From positions 4,697,386-4,761,385 of the forward strand of contig NC_049980.1 in the NCBI RefSeq assembly GCF_000003815.2: a DNA stretch of 64,000 nucleotides, read 5' to 3'. Below the pieces are notes generated by a model that was not told the origin of the DNA, ran no database searches, and saw only the letters and a program-made list of their open reading frames with translations. Below are positions 11,606 through 24,300 of the stretch, piece after piece. The DNA comes from Branchiostoma floridae (taxonomy: Eukaryota; Chordata; Leptocardii; Amphioxiformes; Branchiostomatidae). Position numbers and translations under genes: made by a program. The first letter of the stretch is position 1. Each line of letters starts with the position of its first letter.

Positions 11606-12176
11606 CAAATTATTATGATACTACACAGGATGAAATCCACTGCTATATATGGCACATTACAAGTAAACAGTGGAAAATGTATTTTCAACGTGCTGTTCTC
11701 AAATACAACAACCTGACTTACCGGTTGGGATTCAAACTCGCAACCCTTAGAGTCCAGAAACTAGAGAGTTGTGAGAAATCGAAACTTACTCACTTCAGGC
11801 TGGCAACAGATCACAAAAGCTTTGCACAGAAGGCTTCAGATGCAAGAAATGCTCACTCAGACTTTGAAAAAAGATGCTGTCTCTGAGAACGCAGATAACG
11901 ACTCCTACATACTGAGAACGAATGCAGAATGTCTGAGACATATTCTGAGTAATGAGATCCAGTAATATCATATTCCCAAAGTATCAACGAGAGACGTTAA
12001 TACAATAATGGTATGGCCATTTGCAAGGATTACTTTGATTTTCTTGGGCGGTTTTACTGTGGTGGATTTGGGTGCTTTTCCGTCACGCTATGACAGAAGA
12101 TTACTGTATTGATTGATTATAGCTGATTGATGGATGGATAGATCAGTGGAAAGGCCCGCTTTAGAATGGTGGTGAC

Positions 12177-12590
12177 TAGGACTGGGTACCGGTACAGGAA
12201 AATCAGGTCCAGGTCCGGTTCAGGTCCAGAGGATCAGGTTCCGGTCCGGACCTGAACCTGGACCTGATTCAGTATGTGAGAACTTGTGAATGGACGATAC
12301 TCAAAAGAATGGTTCTTTTTCGCTACAAAGAAATCTGTTTTGTGGAGTATTCAACTCCCACTGGCGTTATAAAATCCCACAAGACTAAATGCCTCTGTAC
12401 GATTGACTGTAAACCTTGATAGAAATGACTACTCTACTTCACTCTTGTTATTTTGCTTGACCAGTAAACCCCGAAACGTGCGAATGCCTGGTCACATATT
12501 CTGTTCAATTTGCAATAGGCCCAACATCCGGTCCACTGAATGTTTTTCTGGACCGGTCCAATAAGAAAATCGGTTTTGAAGCGGCACCCC
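12177..12590. mobile_element. hAT-like non-autonomous element, copy 1 (right end degraded)
   Basis: Begins TAGGACTGGGTACCGGTACA, has the internal palindrome CAGGTCCAGGTCCGGTTCAG / GGACCTGAACCTGGACCTG and ends near CCGGTCCAATAAGAAAATCG. Same family as the complete copy at 57480-57908. Confidence 0.6.
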
Positions 12591-12930
12591 TTGTGGCGAC
12601 ATAATCAGGGGAAAGCATAGTATAAAGTTCTCTTACAGCTAGCGTTTTTATGCCATTTTCCCTGATGATTTTCTGTAAAAATTTGTGATATACAACATCA
12701 TGTTATCAATGAATTCTAAGTCACCTACACTTCCTCTTATTCAGTATTATCATTTAGTAATGATTTCCTTTAAATTTTGCCAAGAATGGCAAAGTATAAG
12801 ATCAATATTTAGCAGTATAAAATCTTGCTAAAGCGAGCACATTACAAAATGTATTCTTTCACTCGTTTAGTTCCATCCCCTTTCTAAAATTTTTCTCGAT
12901 TTGCTACTCCGTGTAAGACGAAGGTCGGTT

Positions 12931-13792
12931 AAGGCCCCCTCTCACTAGACTCGCGCCACGCCGCTTCGGGGTTCGACAACGCAGACGTGACTCCGCGGCA
13001 CCTAGAGGTGACACAAGCAAGCGGGACGTTTTTTTTTTGAAGTTAAAAAATAAAGCAAGTGGCAAGATGCCCCAACAGTGACCCAAGAGTGACACAACAG
13101 TGACCCAAGAGTAACACAACAGTGACACAATAGTGACGCCAACATGCCTTCAACAGTATCAAGGTTATATTTTGTTTATTTGGCACCAAGTATCAAAAGT
13201 AAACATCCTTTTATTATTGAAAGATATTTTGGATACATTTTAGATATTATTTTACAGCGGTTTTTGATTCAGTTATAACAGTGACCCAAGAGTAACACAA
13301 CAGTGACACAACAGTTTGTCTATTTCCTATTAAGTTAAAACGTAGGAAATATCAAGATTTTTTATTTGTGAAATTTGAAAATTGTTCAATAAAGCTATAA
13401 ACACACACCATTACACATACTTGTTGCAAAACACATAAGCGATGGACTCAAATCTGGTATATGGTTCATGTCCATTNNNNNNNNNNNNNNNNNNNNNNNN
13501 NNNNNNNNNNNNNNNNNNNNNNNNNNNNNNNNNNNNNNNNNNNNNNNNNNNNNNNNNNNNNNNNNNNNNNNNNNNNNNNNNNNTTGAGGCATTTTCATCA
13601 TTTTACAGAGATTTTCATACATTGACAACGCTGAGACTTCCGATAACCTGTTCATTTAGTCTAGAAACGCAACAGTGACGCAAGTTAAGTGTGGACGCAA
13701 CAGAAAATCGGCGAAAATAACACAACAGTGACACAGTGAATGAACCCCGCAGCGACGCAAGCGTGACGCGAGTGTAGTGAGAGGGGGCCTTT
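12931..13792. mobile_element. MITE with inverted ends, about 860 bp (gap inside)
   Basis: Left end AAGGCCCCCTCTCACTAGAC TCGCG, right end CGCGAGTGTAGTGAGAGG GGGCCTT. The interior contains repeated CAGTGACCCAAGAGT / CACAACAGTGAC blocks and the gap at 13477-13583. No transposase frame visible. Confidence 0.65.
13477..13583. other. Assembly gap (107 N)
   Basis: Run of N inside the MITE, probably because the interior is repetitive. Confidence 0.99.
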
Positions 13793-14282
13793 ACCCTGAC
13801 AGGAGCATTGTTTTTGTCTGCGTTCTCAACTATTACTCAGGATCACCCAATAAGTTTCTTTGAAATTAAGCATACCGTTAGTTATTGAGGTCCTGGCGTT
13901 GCGTGGCGATTTTGGACATCGTAGCATTATCTTCGAGTTTTGGAGAATTTTAGATTGACACCCACATCTCAAAGGTGAGGTACAGCCCACAGCTGTCGTT
14001 TTTTAAGCTTTCGCTGGCACTATCTCCAAACAGAGGTTATCCTTCGGATTGTGTCGATTATGCAAGTTTTGACCAATTAGCGAATAGCCAAGCAGAGGTC
14101 TTAGTATTGGTACATTGACAAGGCGAAATGTGTCATAATAAACAACTAATTGGACATGAATGCAAGTAGATTTTGAAGAAACTGTTATCTATTATAAAGA
14201 TGGTACCAAATAACTAAAAGTGGGTTTACGAGTGCGTATACATTTTAATCCGCATGAGGTCCGCGTTGAATTCTTTGCCTCT

Positions 14283-14430
14283 ATCACCGTTCACAGGTTG
14301 CTGGAAAAATAACGGAAATTGGACAACTAGACAGGCCTGAGGAGTATGATATATGAACCAGCTAACTCGTCTGACACGTTATGCATCCGTGTCCAATTTC
14401 AATTATTCTATTTTTCCAGCAACCAGTGTA
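14283..14430. repeat. Foldback inverted repeat
   Basis: CAGGTTGCTGGAAAAATAAC (plus GGAAATTGGACA) is matched in inverse by TGTCCAATTTCAATTATTCT followed by ATTTTTCCAGCAACCAG. Arms of about 35 bp, no coding content. Confidence 0.5.
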
Positions 14431-15253
14431 GCTTGTTAGAGGCTTAAACACAGATCTCATACGGACTTGAATGAATACCCACGTGTGACCCGGCTTCAGC
14501 CCACACGGCAAACGCCATACTGAACTCATGGAGGTCTGTGCCCTACGGACTCTTGTCCTTAGTTGTAGTAACTTTTCTTGGTGCGTGCTAATAAGCGCCA
14601 CGCCTTGATCATCGATCATTGGGCTAAAGCGAGTTTCCATCGACTAGAAAGAGCACTAATCCACCTCAGTTAATCCCGTCTGCGTGTGTGTGAGATAATC
14701 TCTCAATAGCGCACAGGGAAAACGCCTACAGGATTAGGGAAAAGAAGAAGAAGATCGATCAGTTAATGGCGCTGTTAATCCTAAAATGAGAGGTTTGCGT
14801 TTCGCTTGCTGTCAGTCAGTAAGTGATGTCAACTATTCTCCAAGGAGTAGAGTTGAGAGTTCTCGCCATTCGGAAACCTTATCCCTGGTCGGACGTTTGG
14901 TCCGACAGGCCTACCGTAATAGTGTATATGTGATATTTTCTGTCATTGTATCTGAAAATGTACTTTTAATGCTCATCATAGGTAAGCTGTTTTGGGGAAC
15001 GTATTTCTTTGGCCATCGCGGAGATAGAGTGTGATCTTTTGATAAGTTTGGAGGCCTCTGTAATTACGTAACGTGCGTTCATTCACCGAATGGGCAAACA
15101 TTGTAAACTTGTACATACGATCTGAGAGTCGACTCATTATACTACGATATAGCAAAGTCCCGCTGATTTTATGGCGCAGTGTTAACATGCGCTTCCAGAT
15201 TTTTGCCGCACTACTTTCTTGCCCCTACGTCATACGAGGGTCCGGAGGTCGCG

Positions 15254-15261
15254 CATAAATA
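15254..15261 (+). promoter_or_regulatory. TATA-like element of AMT2
   Basis: CATAAATA 49 bp upstream of the ATG at 15310. Position would suit a leader of about 20-25 nt. Weak match; inference. Confidence 0.3.
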
Positions 15262-15309
15262 CTGTGTTCTGCGACCTTAACCAGAGCACCACAACAACTC
15301 TTGTGGACC

Positions 15310-18300
15310 ATGGCGGCGGCTGCGAACGTGACCAACGCGACCAACGTGACGGCCACGGTAGCGGCGGCCACAGCGGCAGACGAGAACCAGTACTCTGACG
15401 ACGCCACGTGGATCCTGACTAGCGCCTTCATCATCTTCACCATGCAGTCAGGTACGAAAATTTAGATTCTGTTATTCCTATCACTATCCTTATTCATTCA
15501 TCTGTACTGTGTCTATTCTCTAAAAAGTATACCATTCTTGTATCGATATTTATCATTCATCATTTGATGTAGAAATTATTCTTTATATGTAAAGCACGAC
15601 GAAAACATCTTAAAAACGTAAACTGTTTTTTTTCTTATTGAATATGAATACTTGCATACGTCGGTTTTAAGCTGTAAGGAAAACATCTTACAATTTCCGA
15701 TGTACTCAGTATATTTTCTTTCCCTGCCTTGCGTTTTCCTGAAAAAGTGTCACGAGACAAAATTTTATAGAATTGTGTTATTCATGTTGTACCGAATAGA
15801 GATGATTTTATCCCTTATATATTCATTTCTTCTTTCTTTTGTTGTTGATGTGCCCTATTGCTTGCAAAAGAGAACGCATTTAAGTTGAAGTTGAACCCAA
15901 TTCTTATTGCTTCTGTTGCCTTTCAACGTGGGAAATGTTTTTTTACGTAGTAAATTGTGAATACACATGCTTTCGACATGCAGAAATATAATATCATTAT
16001 TTGTAACTTCTCAGGTTTTGGATTATTAGAAAGCGGGACTGTTTCCCCGAAAAACGAAGTGAACATCATGGTAAAGAACGCGTCCGACGTGTTGTACGGA
16101 GGACTGGCTTACTGGATGTTCGGGTAAGTTAAAGACTTATTCTACTGCACGATTTATAAATGACTAGTATGCTGATGGACGTACTGATGTGTAGGTATCT
16201 ATTATCAGCTCAATTAAAGGGACTACGTACACAGTAATATAAGTTCATCTGTGACGCTAATCAACATTATGTTGTAATCTTGAACTTGGTATTCGTACAC
16301 GGAATAAAACGCTTACCAACAAGCTTTTGGTCAGTCTTCTGATCATCATTGAGTTGATATGACCCAAAGCCTATGCCACACAAGTGTGACGTCAGCAAAT
16401 GGTCAAAGGTGCTTTGAAGTCGGTATCGGCCCCCGTTGACGGGACATGTTTTCTCTCCCTGATAGATACGCGTTTAGTCTCGGTGAGAGTCCTGGAGTAA
16501 CGCGTTCTGTGGGCTAAGAACGTTCTTGTACACGTTTATTATGTTGACGGGACATGTTTTCTCTCCCTGCTAGATACGCTTTTAGTCTCGGTGAGAGTCC
16601 CTGGAGTAACGCGTTCTGTGGGCTGGGACAGTTCTTCTACACGTTTATTATGTTGACGGGACATGTTTTCTCTCCCTGCTAGATACGCGTTTAGTTTCGG
16701 TGAGAGTCCCTGGAGTAACGCGTTCTGTGGGCTGGGACAGTTCTTCTACACGTTTATTATGTTGACGGGACATGTTTTCTCTCCCTGCCAGATACGCATT
16801 TAGTTTCGGTGAAAGTCCCTGGAGTAACGCGTTCTGTGGGCTGGGACAGTTCTTCTACACGTTTATTATCATAATGTTGACGGGAAATGTTTTCTCTCCC
16901 TGCTAGATACGCGTTTAGTTTCGGTGAGAGCCCCTGGAGTAACGCGTTCTGTGGGCTGGGACAGTTCTTCGTGGACGCGGAGGAGGCGAAGATGGGCTGG
17001 GTCTTCTCCAAGTTCTTCTTCCAGATGTCCTTTGCGACCACGGCCACGACAATCGTCTCAGGTAACAAAGGTTTAACTTTGAAGCCTATGAACGTTATGG
17101 GACACATGGATGTCTGGAAGGAAGGGAGGGTTGATTTGATCCGGGCAAGTCGCCCGAGATGATGAGGATGAACCTATATCCGTTATATTTTCACGGGTTA
17201 GCTATGAATACATGTACGGTCAAACCTGCCAAGCGACCACATCTTCTTAGCGACCACCTGGGCATTACAACCGTTGTTTCTTGGTGCCGAAATTTTTTTC
17301 CATTGACGTAAGCATTAAGCGACCTCTGCACAGCGACCACCTGGCCAACGCGACCGCCAAAAATTGGGACCAAATCCCTGGCCATAACGACCGCGCCAAT
17401 TTCAAATCTTGAGGTGTCGTCGATTTTCAATGATAACTAGGGCGATTTTTCTCAATACTAGGTGCGATGGCGGAGCGGACCAAGCTACAGGCCTACATGG
17501 CGTTCTGTGTTCTCAACACGCTGGTGTTCTGTTTCCCCTCCCACTGGGCCTGGGACAGTAAGGTAACGTGTTCTGTTTCTCCTCTCACTGGGCCTGGGAC
17601 AGTAAGGTAACGTGTTCTGTTTCTCCTCTCACTGGGCCTGGGACAGTAAGGTAACGTGTTCTGTTTCCCCTCCCACTGGGCCTGGGACAGTAAGGTAACG
17701 TGTTCTGTTTCCCCTCCCCCTGGGCCTAGGACAGTAAGGTAACGTGTTCTGTTTCTCCTCTCACTGGGCCTGGGACAGTAAGGTAACGTGTTCTGTTTCC
17801 CCTCCCACTGGGCCTGGGACAGTAAGGTCACGTGTTCTGTTTCCCCTCCCACTGGGCCTGGGACAGTAAGCCTAACGTGTTCTGTTTCTCCTCTCACTGG
17901 GCCTGGGACAGTAAGGTAACGTGTTCTGTTTCCCCTCCCCCTGGGCCTAGGACAGGCCTGGGACAGTAAGGTAACGTGTTCTGTTTCCCCTCCCACTGGG
18001 CCTGGGACAGTAAGGTAACGTGTTCTGTTTCTTTCTCACTGGGTCTGTGACAGTAAGGTAACGCTTTCCCTCAATTGCAAGCTATGATAACGACTCCGCA
18101 TCAGAGGCGTCGCCAAAAAGGAAACAAAGGTTTTCTAGTTCTCTTGACTACCCCCTTCTTTACTTGAAACTGGAATAGTCCCAAACTCAGCTCCCAAAAG
18201 ACCGTCGGCATCTTTGAACGCTGCTTCAAAAGGGCAGATTGACATTTTGGATTAGAGGATCGATAAACATGATCGGATTAACGCATCAGTTTTGACTGTA

Positions 18301-21300
18301 ATAGCAACAAATGTGACTTTCATCTAGCTTTAAGTTTGGATGAACTATTCTTAGCTTTAAGCTACAGAGTAGCTATAAGCCAAATTTTCTCTACCTTGTT
18401 ATAAATGCGACAAAATGATGGAGAAAGAAATATTTTTTTACAGATTAAACATTATTGTAGGCGTAAAGAAAAGTAAATGCAAATTTCAACTTACACAAGC
18501 AGGGCAATCTTTAATTTCTATATCAGTTGCAGCTTTGTATTGGACATAAATCAACTGAAAGAAAGATATGAATTAAGTAATATACAAGTAGGAAAGCATC
18601 TATTGAAAGAAAGAAATAAGAAAGAGAGACAGAAACAGTCCAAGAAGAGAGGAAGAAAGGAAAGAAAGATAAAGGAAAAAGGCTTTAAGAATGGAGAAAG
18701 ATAAAAGAAAGAAGGAAGGAAGGAGAGAACGTAATATACATATATAGGAAAGTATCTCGAAAAAGAAAGAAGCAAGAAAGACAAAACGAAATTCACGAAA
18801 GAAAGGATAAGAAACTAGAGTTCGGGGACCTCATACCTCCATGAAATATTTATTGCTTTTTTGTGGATGGTATGTATGTTTATAGTCGGTTGTATTTGAG
18901 AATAATGGTTATATAATATAAATGTTATGGGAAAGTAGTGGTGTATTTATTTAATGACACAGAGGATGTCCATCTGATTAGTAATTATCAAAATGTGACA
19001 CTTAATTGTGTAATGTGCGTTTAAGAGGTCGACGGCATATGGTAGCGTGGTGTTCCTTAAGCTTGATGTTTGGCATTTAAAATGTCTAGGGTTGTCAGCA
19101 TTATTGAGGTTCGACTATGTGCCTCAGAGCTGTGTGGTGGGAGGAAGTTGGGAAACTCAGAAAGAAGAAGGGATGTGGCCAACTTTAGTCAGATGGTGAT
19201 TTGATTTTCCACCAATATGTCATAACATCAGCTGTTCACACGGTACAAAAACGAGATGCACACTTTCCTCTGACAGCCCTACACCAACTGTAAGATGAAT
19301 ACTTGGCGCCAACCCCGTCTGCTATAAAACAAGTACCATTGGCTACGAAAGAGACAACTAACAACTGTCCCTTGTCGTAACAAAATCAGAACATCTGTAT
19401 TGCCCATAAAACTTCTGACACCCAACCCAGATGAGAGGACCTAATGGCATTTTAATCACCATGTCACTCAAATCAGCAGTACAGTATGTGAGACATCCAT
19501 ACCTATTAAGCATTATCGTTTAATTTACCTCAACTTCTTACAGTTATACTTACGCTTCACATCTCCATGATATCCTAAGCAGACATAAGTAAAACTAATT
19601 ATCATATTAAAAAAACTCGGAGTTCCCCAAACAGCTGTCACCTCACCATCTGCTTGGAGCTAAGCCCATTAACAAACACATAAAGCACGATGCCTGTACC
19701 AATATATCTCAAATATAGGGGTGATTTCTGATATTATTACATCGATTATAACGACAGAAACGGCTCCCAAAATCTCATCGATTCGAGCTTTTATCACACC
19801 CCACCAACACAACAAGTATGAAACCAATCCATCCAGCCGTTCTTGAGTAATCATCCACACAGACAGAGACACATAACAGAAAATATAACCTCCATTCCAT
19901 GACATTTCATGGAGGTAATAAAGCTTAAGAATGAAGAAAAGAAAAAGGAACGAGGAAGGAAAGAGAAGAAAAGAAAAGAAAAAGAAAGATAAGAAAGAAT
20001 GGGGGGAGGGGGGCAACGAACAAAACCACAGTTTACTCTCTTACATTGTATCGTCCAGGGCTGGTTGAACAAGTTGGGATACGTAGACGTCGGAGGTGCA
20101 GGACCGGTCCACCTGCTAGGGGGCGTGTGTAGCCTGGTGGCAACGCTGATCCTGGGCCCTCGGCACGGACGCTGGGACCGGGACGAGGCCCCGCCCATGG
20201 GCTCTCCTACCAACGCGCTGCTGGGCATGTTTATGCTATGGTAAGCTGTTAATACTCTCCAAGCAGATGTTGGGTTGGGAAATCGTAACGTTGTTGTTTT
20301 CTATTACTGTAATTTAGTGTAAATGTATTCACGTTCGGGGGGATTTAAATTCACCTTGGCGGACAAATGGAGTGCTCGCGGTGGTTTTACGTTCGCGGTA
20401 GCGCCATAGGCTTTAGTCACATACTATACATACACACACATACATTTTTATACTCTATCGAGTTGAAGCTCTATCAAGTTCCGCTTCCAGTGCTTTACAT
20501 ACTCTAATGGATAAATATTCGCGGTGGTTGTTAAGTTCGCGGTTAAGCTAGTGGCCACCGCAAACATAGCCGTAAAGAAAATCCTCAGTAAGGCCTACGT
20601 CACATCCCCACAAAGGGGCCCGGCCGGGCAGCTTTCGGGAACAATAAGTATGATATAAAATAATAACAATAATAATAATAGCCTTTATTGCACATTCATG
20701 CCCTATCGGGCTAAGTACAGGCATATAGATACAAAAGGTAGTAATGCAGTACACATGGTTTCTAAAACATGGATTCTAAAACTAGTCTAATATATTTGTT
20801 CGGCTTCTTCTCGTTTCTTAGTAATGTTGAATATGTAGCTTGAGATGTGTTTGTATAATGTCGTTCGATCAAAACTCATAAGAAAAATGAATTTTTCAAC
20901 ACTAGACAAAGATTCAAAGCGAGGGAACTTTCCTATAATATAGCTAAAAAGAATACTTCTATCATTACTATATAAACTACAATCTATATAAACAACAACA
21001 CAAAATGGACCGAAAATGATTCAACAGCATGCATTGTACATATTCATTGGCATCAACTTAAATTTTTCGTTTCCGCAAACAGCCCTGCCGGTTCCCAGGT
21101 AGGGTATGTGACGTAGGCCTGACATTGATTGACATGCGGCGAGGATGATCATGATGATGATGATGTTTAAAAGGGAACATGGCAGTCCAATGTACTGAAG
21201 TGCTTTCATTATACAGGAATAGACAAATTACCAAATTGTCCGAGAATCGAATCAACATGGCCTAAAGTGCATGACTGCACATGTGTGTTTGTATGTTTCC

Positions 21301-24300
21301 CCTCTAGGTGGGGTTGGCTTGGCTTTAACTGCGGCAGCACGTTCGGCATTACCGGTGGCAAGTGGAAGCTAGCTGCAAGGTAAATTCTTAGAAATATTTC
21401 CTTCATCATATCATTCATTGTCCCGCTGTTAAATTGACATCACCTACCTTGTATCCGGTCGTTCCTATACTCTTATATCTTCATTGTATGAAGCAAGAAT
21501 GACACCAATGGATTAGCTGAAACCAGGTTTATTTCAAACTGCTTAGCCAAGTGCGGCGGAGTGCTACAATCTTGCTGGTAGTGATTCAAGACCCCTAGGT
21601 TTCAATCTGTGTGCCTAATAATGAATACTTAGGTGGTGGTTAAGTTTATGCCTGGTGATAAGAAAGTAGTGCGAATGGTGACTCAACTTATATCTTGAGT
21701 ATGTAACAGGCTTTTGCTTGAAACGATTTGTGGTGCCTAGTCAAAATATCAATCAGATAAAATACCATTCTTAGTGATACGCCTGATAATTCAAATGATG
21801 TCAAAAATTCTCGACGGTTACATTTTTGGTGACGCATAAGGGGCGGAGCGTTTTCTTCTCTCATGACATAAACATGTTTTGATGATGACAAAAACTGGTG
21901 TTGCAGGTCGGCTGTGTCCACCATTACCGCGTCCATGGGCGGAGGGATCGTGGCGGTCGTTCTCAGGTATGAGACACAAACATTAATTTTAAGCTACTAT
22001 CTTATGTTCATGACTTTACAAAAAAAGTACAAAGGTTTGCTGAACCTGATGCGTTGTGTAGATGTGGCCTTTCCTAGTGTGGGCTTGCTTCATGCCCCAG
22101 AATTTGTCGGCCAACATTTACCATGGTAAAATCCTGATTATATCAGCAATACAGCTTCCGCTATGATCTATCAGAACGACGCTGACAAGAGATCCAATGT
22201 ATGTAAGATAAGAATCAGTGCTCACTCACTAGAGATAGAAAAGGGTCGTTATAAATAAAAAAAGGTGCCAGTCCAAGATAGATTGTGTAAATACTGTGCG
22301 ACGGATGCAGTGGAAGATGAAATACATTTTATATGTAACTGCCCCCATTATGAGGACGAAAGAAACAACCTTTTTGACACAATCAAAACAATATTTCCAA
22401 CTTTTCACCAGTTAGTAGACCTAAAAAACTATATTTCTGTTAAAATCACAGAACCCACTAATCATTAAAGAAGTGGGACTTTTCATCAGCCACTGCCTCC
22501 AAAGAAGAAGTCAAACCTCCCAGTAAAGAATGTAGAAGCATGTACATAGATAGCTGACGTGTGTGTATATAGAATAGACACTTGTTACTTTTTACTGTCT
22601 GTATCATTGCAATTAGCCTACGGGCATGGATTTGCAACTAAATATTATTATTATAAAGGAAAGAAAGGCTATCTCTGGCGCATACGTGACATTTTCTAGC
22701 CGACTCTATTGCAAAGTTCTATCGCTGTTACAGGTTCATATCACCAATTATAGATGTATATTGTATACGGTACATAACACACGAATGTCTTTCCAATTTC
22801 ATATCTTACAAACAGTTACGTCACCAAAAACCAGAAGTTTGACATCTCTTACCTGATCAATGGCATCCTGGGGGCTTTGGTTGGCGTCACAGGTATGTAT
22901 AGGCAATGGTTAAAAAGCTACGTGTGTGTGTTTAAGGTAGAGTTAGAGCATGAGCACTGACTTAAAAGTATAAGTTAGTGTAAGACTTAGGCAATGTTGA
23001 TTCGACTCTATGGATGACATCCGCTTTCGATCTCTTTTTTCGTGACATTTGGAATCAAAGCAGAACGATTTTCTTTCGTGAAGAGGGAGATATAGCAATT
23101 AGTAAATGTGTGTGTCTGTAAGACTTAGGTCCCAATTCCCAACCCGGGGCGCGGGTAGTTTTCGGAAACGAAAAATATGATATAAAAGGTAACGAAAGAC
23201 ACAGAACATTTAGAAAATAGTCATGAGCATAATTTGTGTATATTTCTTGGTAAACACTTTTATTTTTGAATGAAAGCTCATCTGTGTTGGTAGATTCCAT
23301 ATTGAAAAATTAATGTTTAAACTTTGTTCCAACACTAAAAGAAACCATAAATTTCGGCCGAACACTCAATCCGACCTTCTTCAGATGAAATGACTCGCTG
23401 CACTAATCCGGAAGTCGTCGGATGACGTCAGGTAGCAGCGAATCATAAATGGCGGGAAGGCGAAACCTGCCACCATCACGGTTCAACGAGGGTTGATGTG
23501 CCCTTATGTAATTAGGATTGGTTCGTGAGGGGCGTCAAGGAGGCTATTTACATTAGGGCACATCAGCCCAATACTTTTATTTTTGATTTCTGCAAACATC
23601 CCGGCCGGGCCCCTGATTGGAAACGTGACCTAACTAGCAAGCCTAAGTGGTGTATTGGGATACTTGGAGAATTTTTGGTTTGTTGTCTGCAGGAATCTGT
23701 GCCCTAGCGCACCCGTGGGAGGGGCTGGTGATTGGCGCCGTGGGTTCCTTCCTGTCGTGTGTCGGCACGGAGATGATGGTCAAGCTGCGTATTGATGATC
23801 CGGTGCGTAACTTTTATGATCAATAAATCGATAAAGATCGATCTATATCGATCTATCGATTGATCAATCAATCAATCAATCAATCGGTAAATCAACATGT
23901 CAATCATTCAATCAACCAGTCAATCAATCAATTAATTCATGAATCTGTCGACCAATTCATTAACCAATCAATCAAACCATTAACCAATCAATCAAATCAT
24001 TAACCAATCAATCAGTCGGCCAGTCAATCAATCAATTAATCATCAATCAATCTATTCATAATTCCACTCATTAAACCATCCGTTTATTCGTTTATTCATT
24101 CATTTAGCACTCACGCCATTCATCCGTCCGTACCGTCCATCCATCCATCTATCCATCCATCCATCCATCTATCCATCGGTACCCATCTATTCGTTTACTT
24201 GGTATCAATTTCATTCTCCGTTCATCCTCCATGCCTTCCTCCCCTACCCATCCATCAATCCATCCGCCATTTAGCCATCCGTCTACGACTGAAATCCACT

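Larger units (their letters stand above)
10748..15309. other. Divergent AMT1-AMT2 intergenic region
   Basis: 4.56 kb between the two start codons. It holds a tRNA-like SINE, a TIR element, a ~90-bp tandem repeat, a hAT-like element, a long-TIR MITE with a gap, and a foldback near 14283-14430. Sequence outside these (11640-12170, 13800-14280, 14430-15240) shows no gene. Any shared regulation would have to act from here. Confidence 0.5.

Noticed and set aside
22262-22468. Treating the Cys-rich frame as an independent zinc-finger gene
   Set aside because: Its pattern and flanking broken frames fit the C-terminus of a LINE protein.
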